Assembly (NCBI RefSeq): GCF_029946165.1 | Contig: NZ_JAQSDZ010000010.1 | Span: 1 to 64,000, forward strand | From: Methylotenera sp. | GTDB taxonomy: Bacteria > Pseudomonadota > Gammaproteobacteria > Burkholderiales > Methylophilaceae | DNA: 64,000 nucleotides | Reading direction: 5' to 3' | Part shown: one piece after another, positions 9,563-19,014 of the stretch | How the letters are laid out: the number at the start of each line of letters is the position of its first letter | How positions within the stretch are numbered: position 1 is the stretch's first letter | Translations under genes and position numbers: made by a program | The notes under the pieces: model-generated | Database searches by the model: none | The model's input: the letters and a program-made list of their open reading frames with translations, nothing else | What the model was told of the DNA's origin: nothing

Positions 9563-10921
9563 CTAAGCTGCCACTTTATTATCAGCAGATGCATCACGAT
9601 GATGCTGCGTCATACTAAAGTAAACATAGCCTAGTGCCATTAGGCCAAAGAAAACCACAGTCAGTTGTTGGTTAAAGTAAATCATTGTCACCAAGCTAAT
9701 AGTCGCTAAACCTAAAGCAATTGCTGGAAATAACGGATAAGCTACTGCTGCAAATGGACGCTCTAAATTAGGCTCATTTTTACGTAGCGCAAACAAACTC
9801 ATCATAGATACGATATACATCACAATCGCTCCGAATACAGCCATAGTAATCAAGTTTGCAGTCAATGATTGACCTGCGAATTGAAAGCTATCGCCCATAA
9901 TTGCGGCCACGCCAACTACAGCACCCGCAATAATTGCGCGGTGTGGTGTTTTGAATTTATCATTAACCTCACCAAAGTATTTTGGCATATAGCCTGCGCG
10001 TGACAATGCAAATATTTGACGTGAGTAGCCAAGAATAATGCCGTGGAACGAGGCAATCAAGCCAAATAAACCAATCCACACCAACATATGCAACCAGCCA
10101 CTATTTTCACCAACAATCATTTTCATGGCTTGTGGTAATGGATCATTAATATTTGAAAGCGCTTTCCAATCACCTGCGCCACCCGCAAATACCATCACGC
10201 CAATTGCCAATACTAGCAAAGTCAAAATCCCACCAATATAAGCTTTAGGAATAGTCCTTTTAGGATCTTGAGCTTCTTCTGCGGCCATGGCAACCCCTTC
10301 AATGGCTAAGAAGAACCAAATAGCAAAAGGAATAGCTGCAACCATACCTGGAATAGCCGCCATACTAAAATCATTCTGACCTGCCCAACCATTAGCCACA
10401 AAATTGCTCATAGAGAAACCTGGTGAAACCACACCCATAAATACCAGCAATTCAAAAATAGCTAATACAGTCACAAATAATTCAAAAGTAGCAGCAATTC
10501 TTACACCTATAATATTCAATCCAACAAATACAACATAGGCTCCCATCGCAAACATTTTAGGGTCTACTCCTGGGAATTGAACATTCAAATAAGCGCCAAT
10601 TGCCATCGCAATTGCTGGTGGTGCAAACACGAACTCAATTAGCGTTGCAAACCCTGCCACATAGGCCATTTTTGAGCCAAATGCTCGCCTTGCATAAGCA
10701 AAAGGTCCACCCGCATGCGGAATGGAAGTTGTTAACTCAGTAAAACTAAAAATAAATGTTGTGTACATGATTGCGATTAAAATGGAGGTGACTAAAAAGC
10801 CTAAAGTACCAGCTTTATCCCAACCATAACTCCAACCAAAATACTCGCCCGATATAACCAAGCCAACGGCTAATCCCCACAAATGCCAGCCATTTAACGT
10901 GGCTTTTAATGATGAACTCAT
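9563..10921 (-). CDS. eat: Ethanolamine permease (APC family)
   Basis: Inner-membrane transporter of the amino acid-polyamine-organocation superfamily that imports ethanolamine. About twelve hydrophobic segments are visible; the N-terminal TM1 signature GLAVGLVISGEYFGWSYGW is the characteristic start of ethanolamine permeases, and the HAGGPFAYARRAFG segment is the APC loop. The start is ATG 10921 (452 residues), with AAGGAG 8 bp upstream; an in-frame extension to 11053 lacks support. It lies upstream of eutB-eutC on the same strand, which fixes the substrate inference. Confidence 0.95.
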   Translation of the reverse strand: MSSSLKATLNGWHLWGLAVGLVISGEYFGWSYGWDKAGTLGFLVTSILIAIMYTTFIFSFTELTTSIPHAGGPFAYARRAFGSKMAYVAGFATLIEFVFAPPAIAMAIGAYLNVQFPGVDPKMFAMGAYVVFVGLNIIGVRIAATFELFVTVLAIFELLVFMGVVSPGFSMSNFVANGWAGQNDFSMAAIPGMVAAIPFAIWFFLAIEGVAMAAEEAQDPKRTIPKAYIGGILTLLVLAIGVMVFAGGAGDWKALSNINDPLPQAMKMIVGENSGWLHMLVWIGLFGLIASFHGIILGYSRQIFALSRAGYMPKYFGEVNDKFKTPHRAIIAGAVVGVAAIMGDSFQFAGQSLTANLITMAVFGAIVMYIVSMMSLFALRKNEPNLERPFAAVAYPLFPAIALGLATISLVTMIYFNQQLTVVFFGLMALGYVYFSMTQHHRDASADNKVAA

Positions 10922-11001
10922 TACTACTCTCCTTAGTATGAAAATGGCCCCTAATGGTCGCCAATTAAAGCATTGCGGCCACAATATGCTAGCCTGAATG
11001 C

Positions 11002-11033
11002 GATAGTGTAACTTTTTAGGAAATTGCACTATC
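11002..11033. promoter_or_regulatory. Dyad GATAGTG-N18-CACTATC upstream of eat
   Basis: A perfect 7-bp inverted repeat with arms at 11002-11008 and 11027-11033, about 80-110 bp before the eat start. It could be a regulator-binding site (for example for the EutR-like protein) or a chance palindrome. No strong sigma70 or sigma54 promoter was found beside it. Confidence 0.25.
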
Positions 11034-11124
11034 CCATTTTGGCAATGTGTCATTCATACATATTTGCTGTTTTATATTTAACCCCGATTGTCCATTAGAA
11101 ATAATACAATTAACGTAAATCCAA

Positions 11125-11203
11125 TGTAGGAGGGGCTTTCAGCCCCGAATGGCGATGTCGATTCGAAGTGATATTTTGTTCGGGGCTACAAGCCCCTCCT
11201 ACA
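11125..11203. repeat. REP-like inverted repeat pair
   Basis: Two 25-base elements, 11125-11149 and 11179-11203, lie in opposite orientation around a 29-base spacer. Each begins TGTAGGAGGGGCTT and ends AGCCCCGAA, and each can itself fold (GGGGCT/AGCCCC). They differ at two positions. This is the layout of a REP doublet (BIME) as in Pseudomonas and other proteobacteria, mobilised by RAYT transposases. It sits between divergent eat and pepC. No further copy was noticed in the window. Confidence 0.75.
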
Positions 11204-11218
11204 GCCATCCGCAACAGT

Positions 11219-11248
11219 TTGAGCTGTTTAGCAACACTATTGGATAAT
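11219..11248 (+). promoter_or_regulatory. Sigma70-like promoter of the M18 aminopeptidase gene
   Basis: -35 TTGAGC (11219-11224), 18-base spacer, -10 GATAAT (11243-11248). The predicted start near 11255 leaves room for either of the two possible start codons. It begins 16 bp after the REP pair. Confidence 0.5.
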
Positions 11249-11308
11249 TGGTGATGAAACACGGGCATGATAAACTTCCAGCATCTATCTAAAATATTTA
11301 AGACAAAA

Positions 11309-12625
11309 ATGCCCGCTGAAACAAACTCTCTGAACCACGCTAAAGTGCAAGCCCAAGACTTGCTTAACTTCATTGACGCCAGCCCTAGCCCTTGGCATGC
11401 GGTAGATAGCGTTGCCAAGTTATTAAATGAAAATGGTTTTAAGCCGCTCATAGAAAATCAGCCTTGGCAGTTTAAACAGAATGGCCGTTATTATGTCGTG
11501 CGCGATGGTGCTTCGATTATTGCTTTTGTCATTGGCAACCAAGCGTTAGCAGAAACTGGTTTTCGTATTGTTGGCGCGCATACTGATTCACCTGGGTTGC
11601 GCTTAAAGCCAAAAGCCGCATTCAGCACCCAAGGCATTGCTCAACTTGGCGTTGAAGTATACGGCGGCCCTATTTTAGCTACGTTTACCGACCGCGATTT
11701 GAGCCTAGCTGGGCGCGTGATGGTGCGCGATGGCGACACACACTTAGCGCGCCACGTTCAATTTAGTAGTTCCGTTGTACGCTTACCTAATCTTGCCATT
11801 CATATGAATCGTGAAGTCAATGACAAAGGTTTAGTGCTTAACAAACAAACTGGCTTACCGTTGATTTTTGGCTTTGCTGCCGACAGCGCCCAGGCTCAAA
11901 CACAACTCACCAACGCGCTTGCAGAACAATTAAAAATAGAACCTACTGACATTATTACTTGGGATTTAAGCGTTTACGACACGCAAAAAGGTAGCTTTTG
12001 GGGATTAAACGAAGAATTTATCGCCAATAGTCAATTAGACAACCTCGCCTCTTGCCATGCCGCCATTAGTGCTTTATTAAGTAACAAAAAACCCAATAGC
12101 ACCAGCATCTGTGCCCTGTTTGACCATGAAGAGGTTGGCAGTGAAAGTGCAACGGGTGCAAGCGGAAGTTTTATGAATGATGTGATTACGCGCATTTGCG
12201 CCTCAACCAACACAACCGTTGAAGACCGTTTACGCGCACTCGCCAATAGCTTCTTTGTGAGCGCAGACATGGCGCATGCATTTCACCCTAACCATGCAAG
12301 CAGCTACGAACCCTGTCACCACGCCATTGTAAACCAAGGGCCTGTGATTAAAACCAACGCAAATCAACGCTATAGCACCAATGCTGATACTGCCGCACGC
12401 TTTATTCAGCTTTGCAAAAGCGCAGAAGTACCTTACCAGCAGTACGCGCACCGCACTGATTTAGGTTGCGGCAGCACAATAGGCCCGATATTGGCGGCAC
12501 AACTTGGGGTAGCAAGCGTGGATGTTGGCAACCCCATGTGGGCAATGCACAGCATACGCGAAAGTGCTGGCGTGCTAGACCACAGCTATATGATTGCTGT
12601 ATTGAAGGCGCTTTTTAATAGTTAA
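11309..12625 (+). CDS. apeB: M18 family aminopeptidase
   Basis: Cytosolic zinc aminopeptidase (aspartyl aminopeptidase / PepC type) that trims N-terminal residues from peptides. Zinc and catalytic motifs are present: AHTDSPGLRLKP (H91), FDHEEVGSESATGA (D272-E275), ADMAHAFHPNH, RTDLGCGSTIGP and the C-terminal DVGNPMWAMHSIRE. I chose ATG 11309 (438 residues) because the family starts about 15 residues before the LLNFIDASPSPWH segment. ATG 11267 would add 14 residues and neither has a strong ribosome binding site. The amino-acid symporter gene follows by 81 bp. Confidence 0.93.
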   Translation: MPAETNSLNHAKVQAQDLLNFIDASPSPWHAVDSVAKLLNENGFKPLIENQPWQFKQNGRYYVVRDGASIIAFVIGNQALAETGFRIVGAHTDSPGLRLKPKAAFSTQGIAQLGVEVYGGPILATFTDRDLSLAGRVMVRDGDTHLARHVQFSSSVVRLPNLAIHMNREVNDKGLVLNKQTGLPLIFGFAADSAQAQTQLTNALAEQLKIEPTDIITWDLSVYDTQKGSFWGLNEEFIANSQLDNLASCHAAISALLSNKKPNSTSICALFDHEEVGSESATGASGSFMNDVITRICASTNTTVEDRLRALANSFFVSADMAHAFHPNHASSYEPCHHAIVNQGPVIKTNANQRYSTNADTAARFIQLCKSAEVPYQQYAHRTDLGCGSTIGPILAAQLGVASVDVGNPMWAMHSIRESAGVLDHSYMIAVLKALFNS

Positions 12626-12706
12626 AAAATCCCGCCCAAAGGCAATACACACAAAAATGAAAGTTATGTCTATAATCTAGCTAAATTAAAACTACTGGTA
12701 ATCACC

Positions 12707-14035
12707 ATGCAATCATTCGAGGCTATCATCTCTACCCTTTCTAATTGGGTATGGGGTCCACCGATGTTAACCTTGTTAGTTGGTACTGGTCTTTACCTTA
12801 CCATTCTCCTTAAAGGTATGCAGTTTCGTGCATTGCCACTAGCCTTCAAACTTGTATTTCGCAAAGACCATCATCATGAAGGCGATATTTCGCATTTTGC
12901 GGCATTAATGACTGCTTTGGCGGCAACGGTAGGTATCGGAAATATTGTTGGCGTAGCCACAGCAATTACTCTTGGCGGCCCAGGTGCGGTATTTTGGATG
13001 TGGATGACAGGCTTGGTTGGCATGGCAACTAAATATTCCGAAGCCGTATTAGCCATGAAATACAGAGAAAAAGGCCCGCATGGTATGCGTGGCGGACCGA
13101 TGTATTATTTAGCTAAAGGTGCGGGCTTACCTTGGTTAGGTACCTTATTTGCAATATTCACTGCCTGCGCCGCATTTGGTATTGGCAACATGACACAAGC
13201 TAATGCTACCGCAAAAATCTTCGAATCGACCTTTCATATTGCGCCTTACATCACAGGATGGGTGCTGATGCTACTCACTGGTGCAGTGATACTGGGTGGC
13301 ATTAAATCCATTGGTAAATTCACCTCATTTTTAGTGCCGTTTATGATTGTGGTCTATATCGGCACCTGTTTAGTCGTTCTATCTGTTCACATAGACCAAA
13401 TCCCCCATGCTTTTGGTTTGATTTTTTCAAATGCATTCAGCCCAGCCTCTGCCACAGGTGGTTTTGCAGGCGCAACCATTGCAGCAGCGATGCGCTATGG
13501 TATTGCTCGAGGCGTATTCTCTAATGAGTCTGGTTTAGGGTCGGCACCAATCGCAGCCGCTGCGGCACGTACGGCCGACCCCGTTAAACAAGCTTTAGTA
13601 AGCATGACGCAAACGTTTATTGATACTCTAGTGGTATGCACAATGACCGCATTGATTATTTTAACGGCTACTTCTTGGACAAACGGCATAAGTGCCGGTG
13701 AATTGACTAGCGCCAGCATGGCTGAAACATTGGGCGATACAGGAAAAATCATTGTCGCCATCTCCACTGCGTTATTCGCTTACTCTACGTTGATAGGCTG
13801 GAATTACTACGGAGAGAAAGCCATTGAGTACCTATTTGGCTCAAAATCGATTGCCATTTATCGCCTCTTTTTTACTGCGGCTGTCATTGTAGGTGCAACG
13901 ATGAGCTTAGAATTAGTTTGGAATTTCTCTGACCTCATGAACGGCATGATGGCGATTCCAAATTTGATTGGTTTACTACTACTCTCCAAAGTAGTCAAAG
14001 CAGAAACAGATAGATTCTTTAGTGAGAACCATTAA
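12707..14035 (+). CDS. Alanine/glycine:cation symporter (AGCS family)
   Basis: Inner-membrane sodium-coupled transporter for alanine or glycine. Family signatures are clear: GNIVGVATAITLGGPGAVFW near residue 86, WMTGLVGMATKYSEAVLA, and SNESGLGSAPIAAAAA near residue 272. About ten transmembrane segments span 442 residues. A perfect TATAAT box at 12672-12677 lies 30 bp before the ATG. The exact substrate cannot be told from sequence. It is 16 bp upstream of a second sodium symporter gene, so the two are probably cotranscribed. Confidence 0.92.
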   Translation: MQSFEAIISTLSNWVWGPPMLTLLVGTGLYLTILLKGMQFRALPLAFKLVFRKDHHHEGDISHFAALMTALAATVGIGNIVGVATAITLGGPGAVFWMWMTGLVGMATKYSEAVLAMKYREKGPHGMRGGPMYYLAKGAGLPWLGTLFAIFTACAAFGIGNMTQANATAKIFESTFHIAPYITGWVLMLLTGAVILGGIKSIGKFTSFLVPFMIVVYIGTCLVVLSVHIDQIPHAFGLIFSNAFSPASATGGFAGATIAAAMRYGIARGVFSNESGLGSAPIAAAAARTADPVKQALVSMTQTFIDTLVVCTMTALIILTATSWTNGISAGELTSASMAETLGDTGKIIVAISTALFAYSTLIGWNYYGEKAIEYLFGSKSIAIYRLFFTAAVIVGATMSLELVWNFSDLMNGMMAIPNLIGLLLLSKVVKAETDRFFSENH

Positions 14036-14051
14036 CCAGTACTTCTAAACT

Positions 14052-15410
14052 ATGAGCCACTCACCACATCGTAGCCACTGGAACAGTCGCTGGACATTCA
14101 TGCTAGCCACGGCGGGCTCAGCGATTGGTTTGGGTAATATTTGGAAATTGCCCTACATGATAGGTGTGAATGGCGGCAGTGCTTTTGTATTGGTTTTTGT
14201 CGCCTGCGTCTTGTTAATTGGCATTCCGTTGATGATGACAGAAATACTACTCGGTCGTCGCGCACAAAAAAATCCATTTAATGGCATGCAAGCACTCGCA
14301 AATGAGGCAAAAAGATCTACGGCATGGAAATATCTGGGTGGAATGGGCATGTTGACTGGCTTACTAATACTGAGCTTTTATAGTGTCATTGGTGGCTGGG
14401 TTCTGGCTTACATAATTGAAGCTGCGCGCGGTAGCTTCAGCCAAATTACTGCAACCCAATCTTCCGCCGACTTTGATGCATTATTAGCCTCTCCGTTGAA
14501 GTTACTAGGCTGGCACACTCTATTTATGTTCATGACCATGAGCGTCGTAGCGCATGGCGTTAACTCTGGCTTAGAAAAGGCTAACAACATTCTCATTCCC
14601 TCGCTATTTGTCATCTTGTTGATATTGCTAGGTTACAGTATGTCCGTAGGAGATATGCAGGCAGCTTTTCAATTCATGTTCAAACCTGATTTTTCTAAGA
14701 TAAGTCCCACCGCAGTATTGTCTGCGATGGGACATGCCTTTTTCACATTAAGTTTAGGCATGGGAGCGGTGATGGTTTATGGCTCATATTTGCAGCGCAA
14801 CGTCTCCATTGCCCGCACCACAATTTACATTGCACTCATTGACACCTTGCTGGGGTTATTAGTCGGCTTAGCTATTTACTCTCTAGTGTTTGCCAACCAT
14901 TTAGCTCCAAATGCAGGCCCAGGTTTAATATTCCAAACTTTGCCGATTGCTTTTGGCCAGATGCCTGCCGGTGACTTTTTTGGTATGTTGTTTTTTATTC
15001 TCGTCGCATTTGCTGCTTGGACTTCATCTATTTCGTTAGTTGAACCAGCCATAGCCTGTATTGTAGAAAACACCAAAATTAAACGTCATACGGCGGCAGG
15101 GATTATAGGATTAGCAGTTTGGCTGCTTGGTATTGCAGTGGTGTTGTCTTTTAACGAATGGAAAGCAATAAAAATTGTAATGGGACTTAATATTTTTGAA
15201 ACGCTAGATAAACTAACCTCTACAATTTTATTGCCGCTTGGAGGTCTATTGATGGCGATTTTTGCAGGTTACTTTATGAATAAAATTCACGCGCAGGAAG
15301 AGTTAGATTTAAACGACCAACATTTTAAACTGTGGCGCTTTACCAATAACTACATTGCCCCTATCGCTATTGGAGCGGTATTTTTGTATCTGTTTGGGCT
15401 TGTGAAATAA
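14052..15410 (+). CDS. Sodium-dependent transporter (NSS/SNF family)
   Basis: Inner-membrane LeuT-fold symporter for an amino acid or related solute. The N-terminal signature ATAGSAIGLGNIWKLPYM (residues about 18-35) carries the Na+-binding and unwound TM1 region, and GGSAFVLVFVACVLLIGIP follows. At 452 residues it has about eleven to twelve helices, as in bacterial members. The substrate is not predictable. It lies directly behind the AGCS gene, and the pair sits next to an aminopeptidase gene, suggesting peptide and amino-acid scavenging. Confidence 0.92.
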   Translation: MSHSPHRSHWNSRWTFMLATAGSAIGLGNIWKLPYMIGVNGGSAFVLVFVACVLLIGIPLMMTEILLGRRAQKNPFNGMQALANEAKRSTAWKYLGGMGMLTGLLILSFYSVIGGWVLAYIIEAARGSFSQITATQSSADFDALLASPLKLLGWHTLFMFMTMSVVAHGVNSGLEKANNILIPSLFVILLILLGYSMSVGDMQAAFQFMFKPDFSKISPTAVLSAMGHAFFTLSLGMGAVMVYGSYLQRNVSIARTTIYIALIDTLLGLLVGLAIYSLVFANHLAPNAGPGLIFQTLPIAFGQMPAGDFFGMLFFILVAFAAWTSSISLVEPAIACIVENTKIKRHTAAGIIGLAVWLLGIAVVLSFNEWKAIKIVMGLNIFETLDKLTSTILLPLGGLLMAIFAGYFMNKIHAQEELDLNDQHFKLWRFTNNYIAPIAIGAVFLYLFGLVK

Positions 15411-15469
15411 ACCTGCCAACTCATTAATAAATTCATTTCATTAATAAAAAAAGTCACACATACAAAAAA

Positions 15470-15488
15470 GCCAGCTTTTTGAGCTGGC
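15470..15488 (-). terminator. Terminator between NSS transporter and cytochrome c genes
   Basis: Stem GCCAGCT/AGCTGGC around a 5-base loop. On the minus strand it is followed by six T residues, so it ends the cytochrome c transcript; in the plus direction it has a weaker T-rich tail and may also end the transporter operon. Confidence 0.8.
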
Positions 15489-15546
15489 CTTTCATTTACT
15501 AATTACTTACTGAGCTAATAAATGTGATTAAACTATAGCTCGTAAA

Positions 15547-15861
15547 TTATAGTGACAAGATCCATTTTACGATTGTTTTGATATCGTCGTCTTTAACTTG
15601 CGTATTTGCTGGCATTGGCATAGGACCCCAAACACCACTACCACCAGTTTTAACTTTAGCGATTAACTTAGCTTCAGCGGTTTTATCACCTTTGTATTTT
15701 GCTGCAACATCCTTATAGCCAGGGCCTAAAATTTTTGCATCTACGCTGTGGCAAGCTAAACAGCCACTTTTTTGTGCTAATGCTTTAGCATCTTCTGCGT
15801 TTGCTTGACCAGCAACTAACATTGAACCAGCCAAAGCGATTGTTAACATTAAAGCTTTCAT
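15547..15861 (-). CDS. Class I c-type cytochrome (c551/c552-like), periplasmic
   Basis: Small periplasmic electron carrier. Residues 1-22 are a classic signal peptide ending AGQANA, giving a mature protein of about 82 residues. The haem site is C34-LAC-H38 and the distal Met ligand is in the GPMPMPAN stretch (M81 or M83), the usual signature of the c551/c8 group. A good AAGGAG lies 6 bp before the ATG. It is a single-gene unit with its own terminator. In this bacterial group such cytochromes pass electrons between dehydrogenases and terminal oxidases; the partner here is unknown. Confidence 0.95.
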   Translation of the reverse strand: MKALMLTIALAGSMLVAGQANAEDAKALAQKSGCLACHSVDAKILGPGYKDVAAKYKGDKTAEAKLIAKVKTGGSGVWGPMPMPANTQVKDDDIKTIVKWILSL

Positions 15862-16076
15862 GCTATCTCCTTGAATTTACACTTAATAATTAGTTTGCAT
15901 TTTTTTGCAACGAGCCATGATACCTATAATTGTAATTTAAACAAGTGAGCTTTATCAATTAGTTAAAGAATACTTATTCCAATTAAATTTTTCATCAAAC
16001 TTACAACGTCGTAAATGCTTTATATATCTTTAACGCACATGCTTACCCTGCGTTGACAGTTTTGAAGTCTTTTTTC

Positions 16077-17030
16077 TTACAGCGTTTCGATTGCATACTC
16101 GGCACTGATGACATGAGTACGACCAGGGTTAATCACCACCATATTATCCATCGCATTAGTGGTTTCTACACAGACCATTTTACGCCATTCATCTGGCGTG
16201 CCCATATCTGTCATTTGTGCAGATTTTTCAGCTCCGGGGCTCCACACCACAGTGGTATCACTTCCTGATTTTGAGATATGAATCAGGCGGTTGTATCCCT
16301 TATCATGCACAGTGCAGTCTGAGCTATGGTTGATAAATACACGGTCAAACTCACCGTCAAAAGTAAGAGGATTATGCTCCACATGACGTTCATATTTAAG
16401 CATTTTATCTGAGTATAAGCAGTCTTGCAGACCTGTAATCTTCACATTGGCAATGTCGCTAATATTTAAATAGGTGTGAAATGCCTCACTAATGACAAAT
16501 GGATGATCCGCTTTATTAGTCGTAGCTAAATCAACGCGTAACCGTCGCCCAACTGTAATGGTAGCGACAAGTGTGTATGGATATGAAAGCTGACGCTGCG
16601 CTTCTGGCGTATCGGCCATTTCCAGCATAATACGCGTAGCGCCCGTTGGGGTTGCATCAACATCAATTACACGCCAAGGGATAACGCGTGCGAAGCCATG
16701 CGGACAAAAAGTGCTGTCTGTGGGATGCGCCCCAAACCAAGGCCAGCAGATAGGCACGCCGCCGCGTATTGAGCGACTTTTTACATATCTTGCGTTGCTA
16801 GAAAGCCATAATACTGGCTCAGCTAAAAATTTAGGTTGCCAAGCCATGACATGCGCACCTTGTAAAGCAACTTTAGCCGTACAGAGCGGATTATCTACCT
16901 CAAGATATTGCAAGCCATTTTCATCTTGCGTTTGCGTCACATGGGCGTGAAGCTTTAAACGCTTTTTCGTTTGAGGTATGCTTAACTCTAATGGGCTAGC
17001 TTCTAGTGTTTCTGAATTCATTTTATCCAT
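16077..17030 (-). CDS. D-hexose-6-phosphate mutarotase (YeaD-like aldose 1-epimerase)
   Basis: Cytosolic galactose-mutarotase-fold enzyme that interconverts anomers of a hexose 6-phosphate. Catalytic residues expected for the YeaD group are visible: H111 in HGFAR, H185 in EAFHTYL and E289 in VCVE; the phosphate-binding arginines lie in RSIRGGVPICWPWFG. Length 317 fits. ATGs at 17030 and 17021 are both possible. ilvD is upstream on the same strand in map order but ends 51 bp downstream of this start, so this gene lies behind ilvD and both could share a transcript only if read through from ilvD's side is not required; coupling is uncertain. Confidence 0.9.
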   Translation of the reverse strand: MDKMNSETLEASPLELSIPQTKKRLKLHAHVTQTQDENGLQYLEVDNPLCTAKVALQGAHVMAWQPKFLAEPVLWLSSNARYVKSRSIRGGVPICWPWFGAHPTDSTFCPHGFARVIPWRVIDVDATPTGATRIMLEMADTPEAQRQLSYPYTLVATITVGRRLRVDLATTNKADHPFVISEAFHTYLNISDIANVKITGLQDCLYSDKMLKYERHVEHNPLTFDGEFDRVFINHSSDCTVHDKGYNRLIHISKSGSDTTVVWSPGAEKSAQMTDMGTPDEWRKMVCVETTNAMDNMVVINPGRTHVISAEYAIETL

Positions 17031-17081
17031 TACTCTTCGATTACACGGATTAATTATTAGGCTCTATAAATTGATTATAGT

Positions 17082-18932
17082 TTACTTTTCAATTTGGCTA
17101 ACGTCACGCACAGCGCCGCGAGCCGCGCTGGTGGTCATGGCTGCATAAGCACGCAAGGCAGGAGAAACAGCACGTACGCGGTCAACTGGTTTCCATGCAT
17201 CTTTGCCTTTAGCTACCATTTTGGCGCGGCGATGCGACATCTCTTCGTCACTCACGGCTAAATGAATCGTACGATTTGGAATGTCGATTTCAATCGTATC
17301 ACCTTCTTCTACTAAACCAATCGCGCCACCTTCGGCAGCTTCTGGTGATGCATGACCAATGCTAAGACCTGACGTACCGCCCGAAAAGCGGCCATCAGTC
17401 AGCAATGCACATACTTTGCCTAAATCTTTAGACTTCAAGTATGAAGTCGGATATAGCATTTCTTGCATGCCAGGACCACCACGTGGGCCTTCATAGCGAA
17501 TCACTACCACATCTCCTGCTACGATCTTATCGGCAAGAATCGCTTCAACTGTAGCGTCTTGGCTTTCAAAAATACGTGCGCGACCAGTAAACTTAAGAAT
17601 ACTATCGTCCACACCTGCTGTTTTAACAATACAGCCGTCTAAAGCAATATTACCGTACAGCACAGCCAAACCACCATCTTGTGAATAAGCGTGTGCTTTA
17701 TCACGAATACAGCCTTCTGCACGGTCATCATCCAAAGTTGGGAAAAGCATACTTTGACTAAATGCAATCGTAGTAGAAATTCCACCTGGAGCAGCGCGGA
17801 AAAATTTCTTCACATCTTCATCTTGTGTGACTTTAATATCCCATTTATCTAAAGCATCACCCAAAGTAGCGCTATGCACGGTCGGCGTATCACGATGAAT
17901 CACGCCAGCACGGTCTAGCTCACCCAGAATTCCCATTACACCCCCTGCATGGTGTACGTCTTCCATGTGATATTTTTGTGTAGCGGGCGCCACTTTACAT
18001 ACGCAAGGCACTTTGCGCGAAATATGGTCAATGTCACTCATAGTAAAATCAACTTCAGCTTCATGTGCAGCAGCTAACAAGTGCAATACGGTATTGGTTG
18101 AACCACCCATAGCTACATCTAAACTCATAGCATTTTCAAACGCTTTGATATTGGCAATGCTACGTGGCAACACAGAATAATCATCTTGTTCATAATGGCG
18201 TTTTGCCAATTCAACAATCAAGCGACCTGCTTTTAAGAATAACTCTTTACGTGCACCATGTGTAGCAAGTGCAGAACCATTACCTGGTAGACTTAAACCA
18301 AGCGCCTCTGTTAAGCAGTTCATAGAGTTTGCGGTAAACATACCAGAACATGAACCGCAAGTTGGACAAGCTGAGCGCTCAATCGCTGCAGATTTTTCAT
18401 CGCTGACTTTGCTATCAGCCGCGGCTACCATGGCATCAACCAAGTCTAACTTCAATATTTCGCCCTGCCAGTTAACTTTACCAGCCTCCATTGGGCCGCC
18501 TGAAACAAATACCACTGGGATATTCAAACGTAGCGCCGCCATTAACATGCCGGGCGTGATTTTGTCGCAATTTGAAATACACACAAGCGCATCCGCACAG
18601 TGCGCATTCACCATATATTCTACTGAGTCAGCAATCAAATCACGACTTGGTAGGCTATACAACATACCGCCATGCCCCATAGCAATACCGTCATCCACTG
18701 CAATGGTGTTGAACTCTTTTGCCACGCCACCTGCGCGCTCAATTTCACGAGCTACTAATTGACCTAGGTCTTTTAAATGCACATGACCCGGCACAAACTG
18801 TGTAAATGAATTACAAACTGCAATAATAGGCTTATCAAAATCGCCATCTTTCATGCCAGTAGCACGCCACAAAGCGCGTGCACCTGCCATGTTGCGGCCG
18901 TGAGTAGTGGTTCGAGAGCGATAAACTGGCAT
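17082..18932 (-). CDS. ilvD: Dihydroxy-acid dehydratase
   Basis: Fe-S enzyme that dehydrates 2,3-dihydroxy acids to 2-oxo acids in isoleucine and valine synthesis. The 616-residue length equals the E. coli enzyme. Cluster ligands are visible: C122 in SNCDKITPG and C195 in [19 protein letters not shown]. Further signatures are [31 protein letters not shown] and [16 protein letters not shown]. On the minus strand it is 82 bp behind the GGDEF-EAL gene and 51 bp ahead of the mutarotase gene. Confidence 0.98.
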   Translation of the reverse strand: MPVYRSRTTTHGRNMAGARALWRATGMKDGDFDKPIIAVCNSFTQFVPGHVHLKDLGQLVAREIERAGGVAKEFNTIAVDDGIAMGHGGMLYSLPSRDLIADSVEYMVNAHCADALVCISNCDKITPGMLMAALRLNIPVVFVSGGPMEAGKVNWQGEILKLDLVDAMVAAADSKVSDEKSAAIERSACPTCGSCSGMFTANSMNCLTEALGLSLPGNGSALATHGARKELFLKAGRLIVELAKRHYEQDDYSVLPRSIANIKAFENAMSLDVAMGGSTNTVLHLLAAAHEAEVDFTMSDIDHISRKVPCVCKVAPATQKYHMEDVHHAGGVMGILGELDRAGVIHRDTPTVHSATLGDALDKWDIKVTQDEDVKKFFRAAPGGISTTIAFSQSMLFPTLDDDRAEGCIRDKAHAYSQDGGLAVLYGNIALDGCIVKTAGVDDSILKFTGRARIFESQDATVEAILADKIVAGDVVVIRYEGPRGGPGMQEMLYPTSYLKSKDLGKVCALLTDGRFSGGTSGLSIGHASPEAAEGGAIGLVEEGDTIEIDIPNRTIHLAVSDEEMSHRRAKMVAKGKDAWKPVDRVRAVSPALRAYAAMTTSAARGAVRDVSQIEK

Positions 18933-19014
18933 AGATATAATCCGTAAAATAATGAGTACTATATATAAAGCGTAATTTTAGACCAGATGGGGAAACAAGA
19001 GCGGATAAATATGT

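Noticed and set aside
10922-11110. Sigma54 promoter for eat
   Set aside because: I looked for GG-N10-GC on the minus strand as found before eutR, but no pair with correct spacing was present.
11110-11451. Minus-strand frame covering the REP-like pair and the start of apeB
   Set aside because: It runs through both repeat arms and the conserved apeB N-terminus; no ribosome binding site and no recognisable domain.
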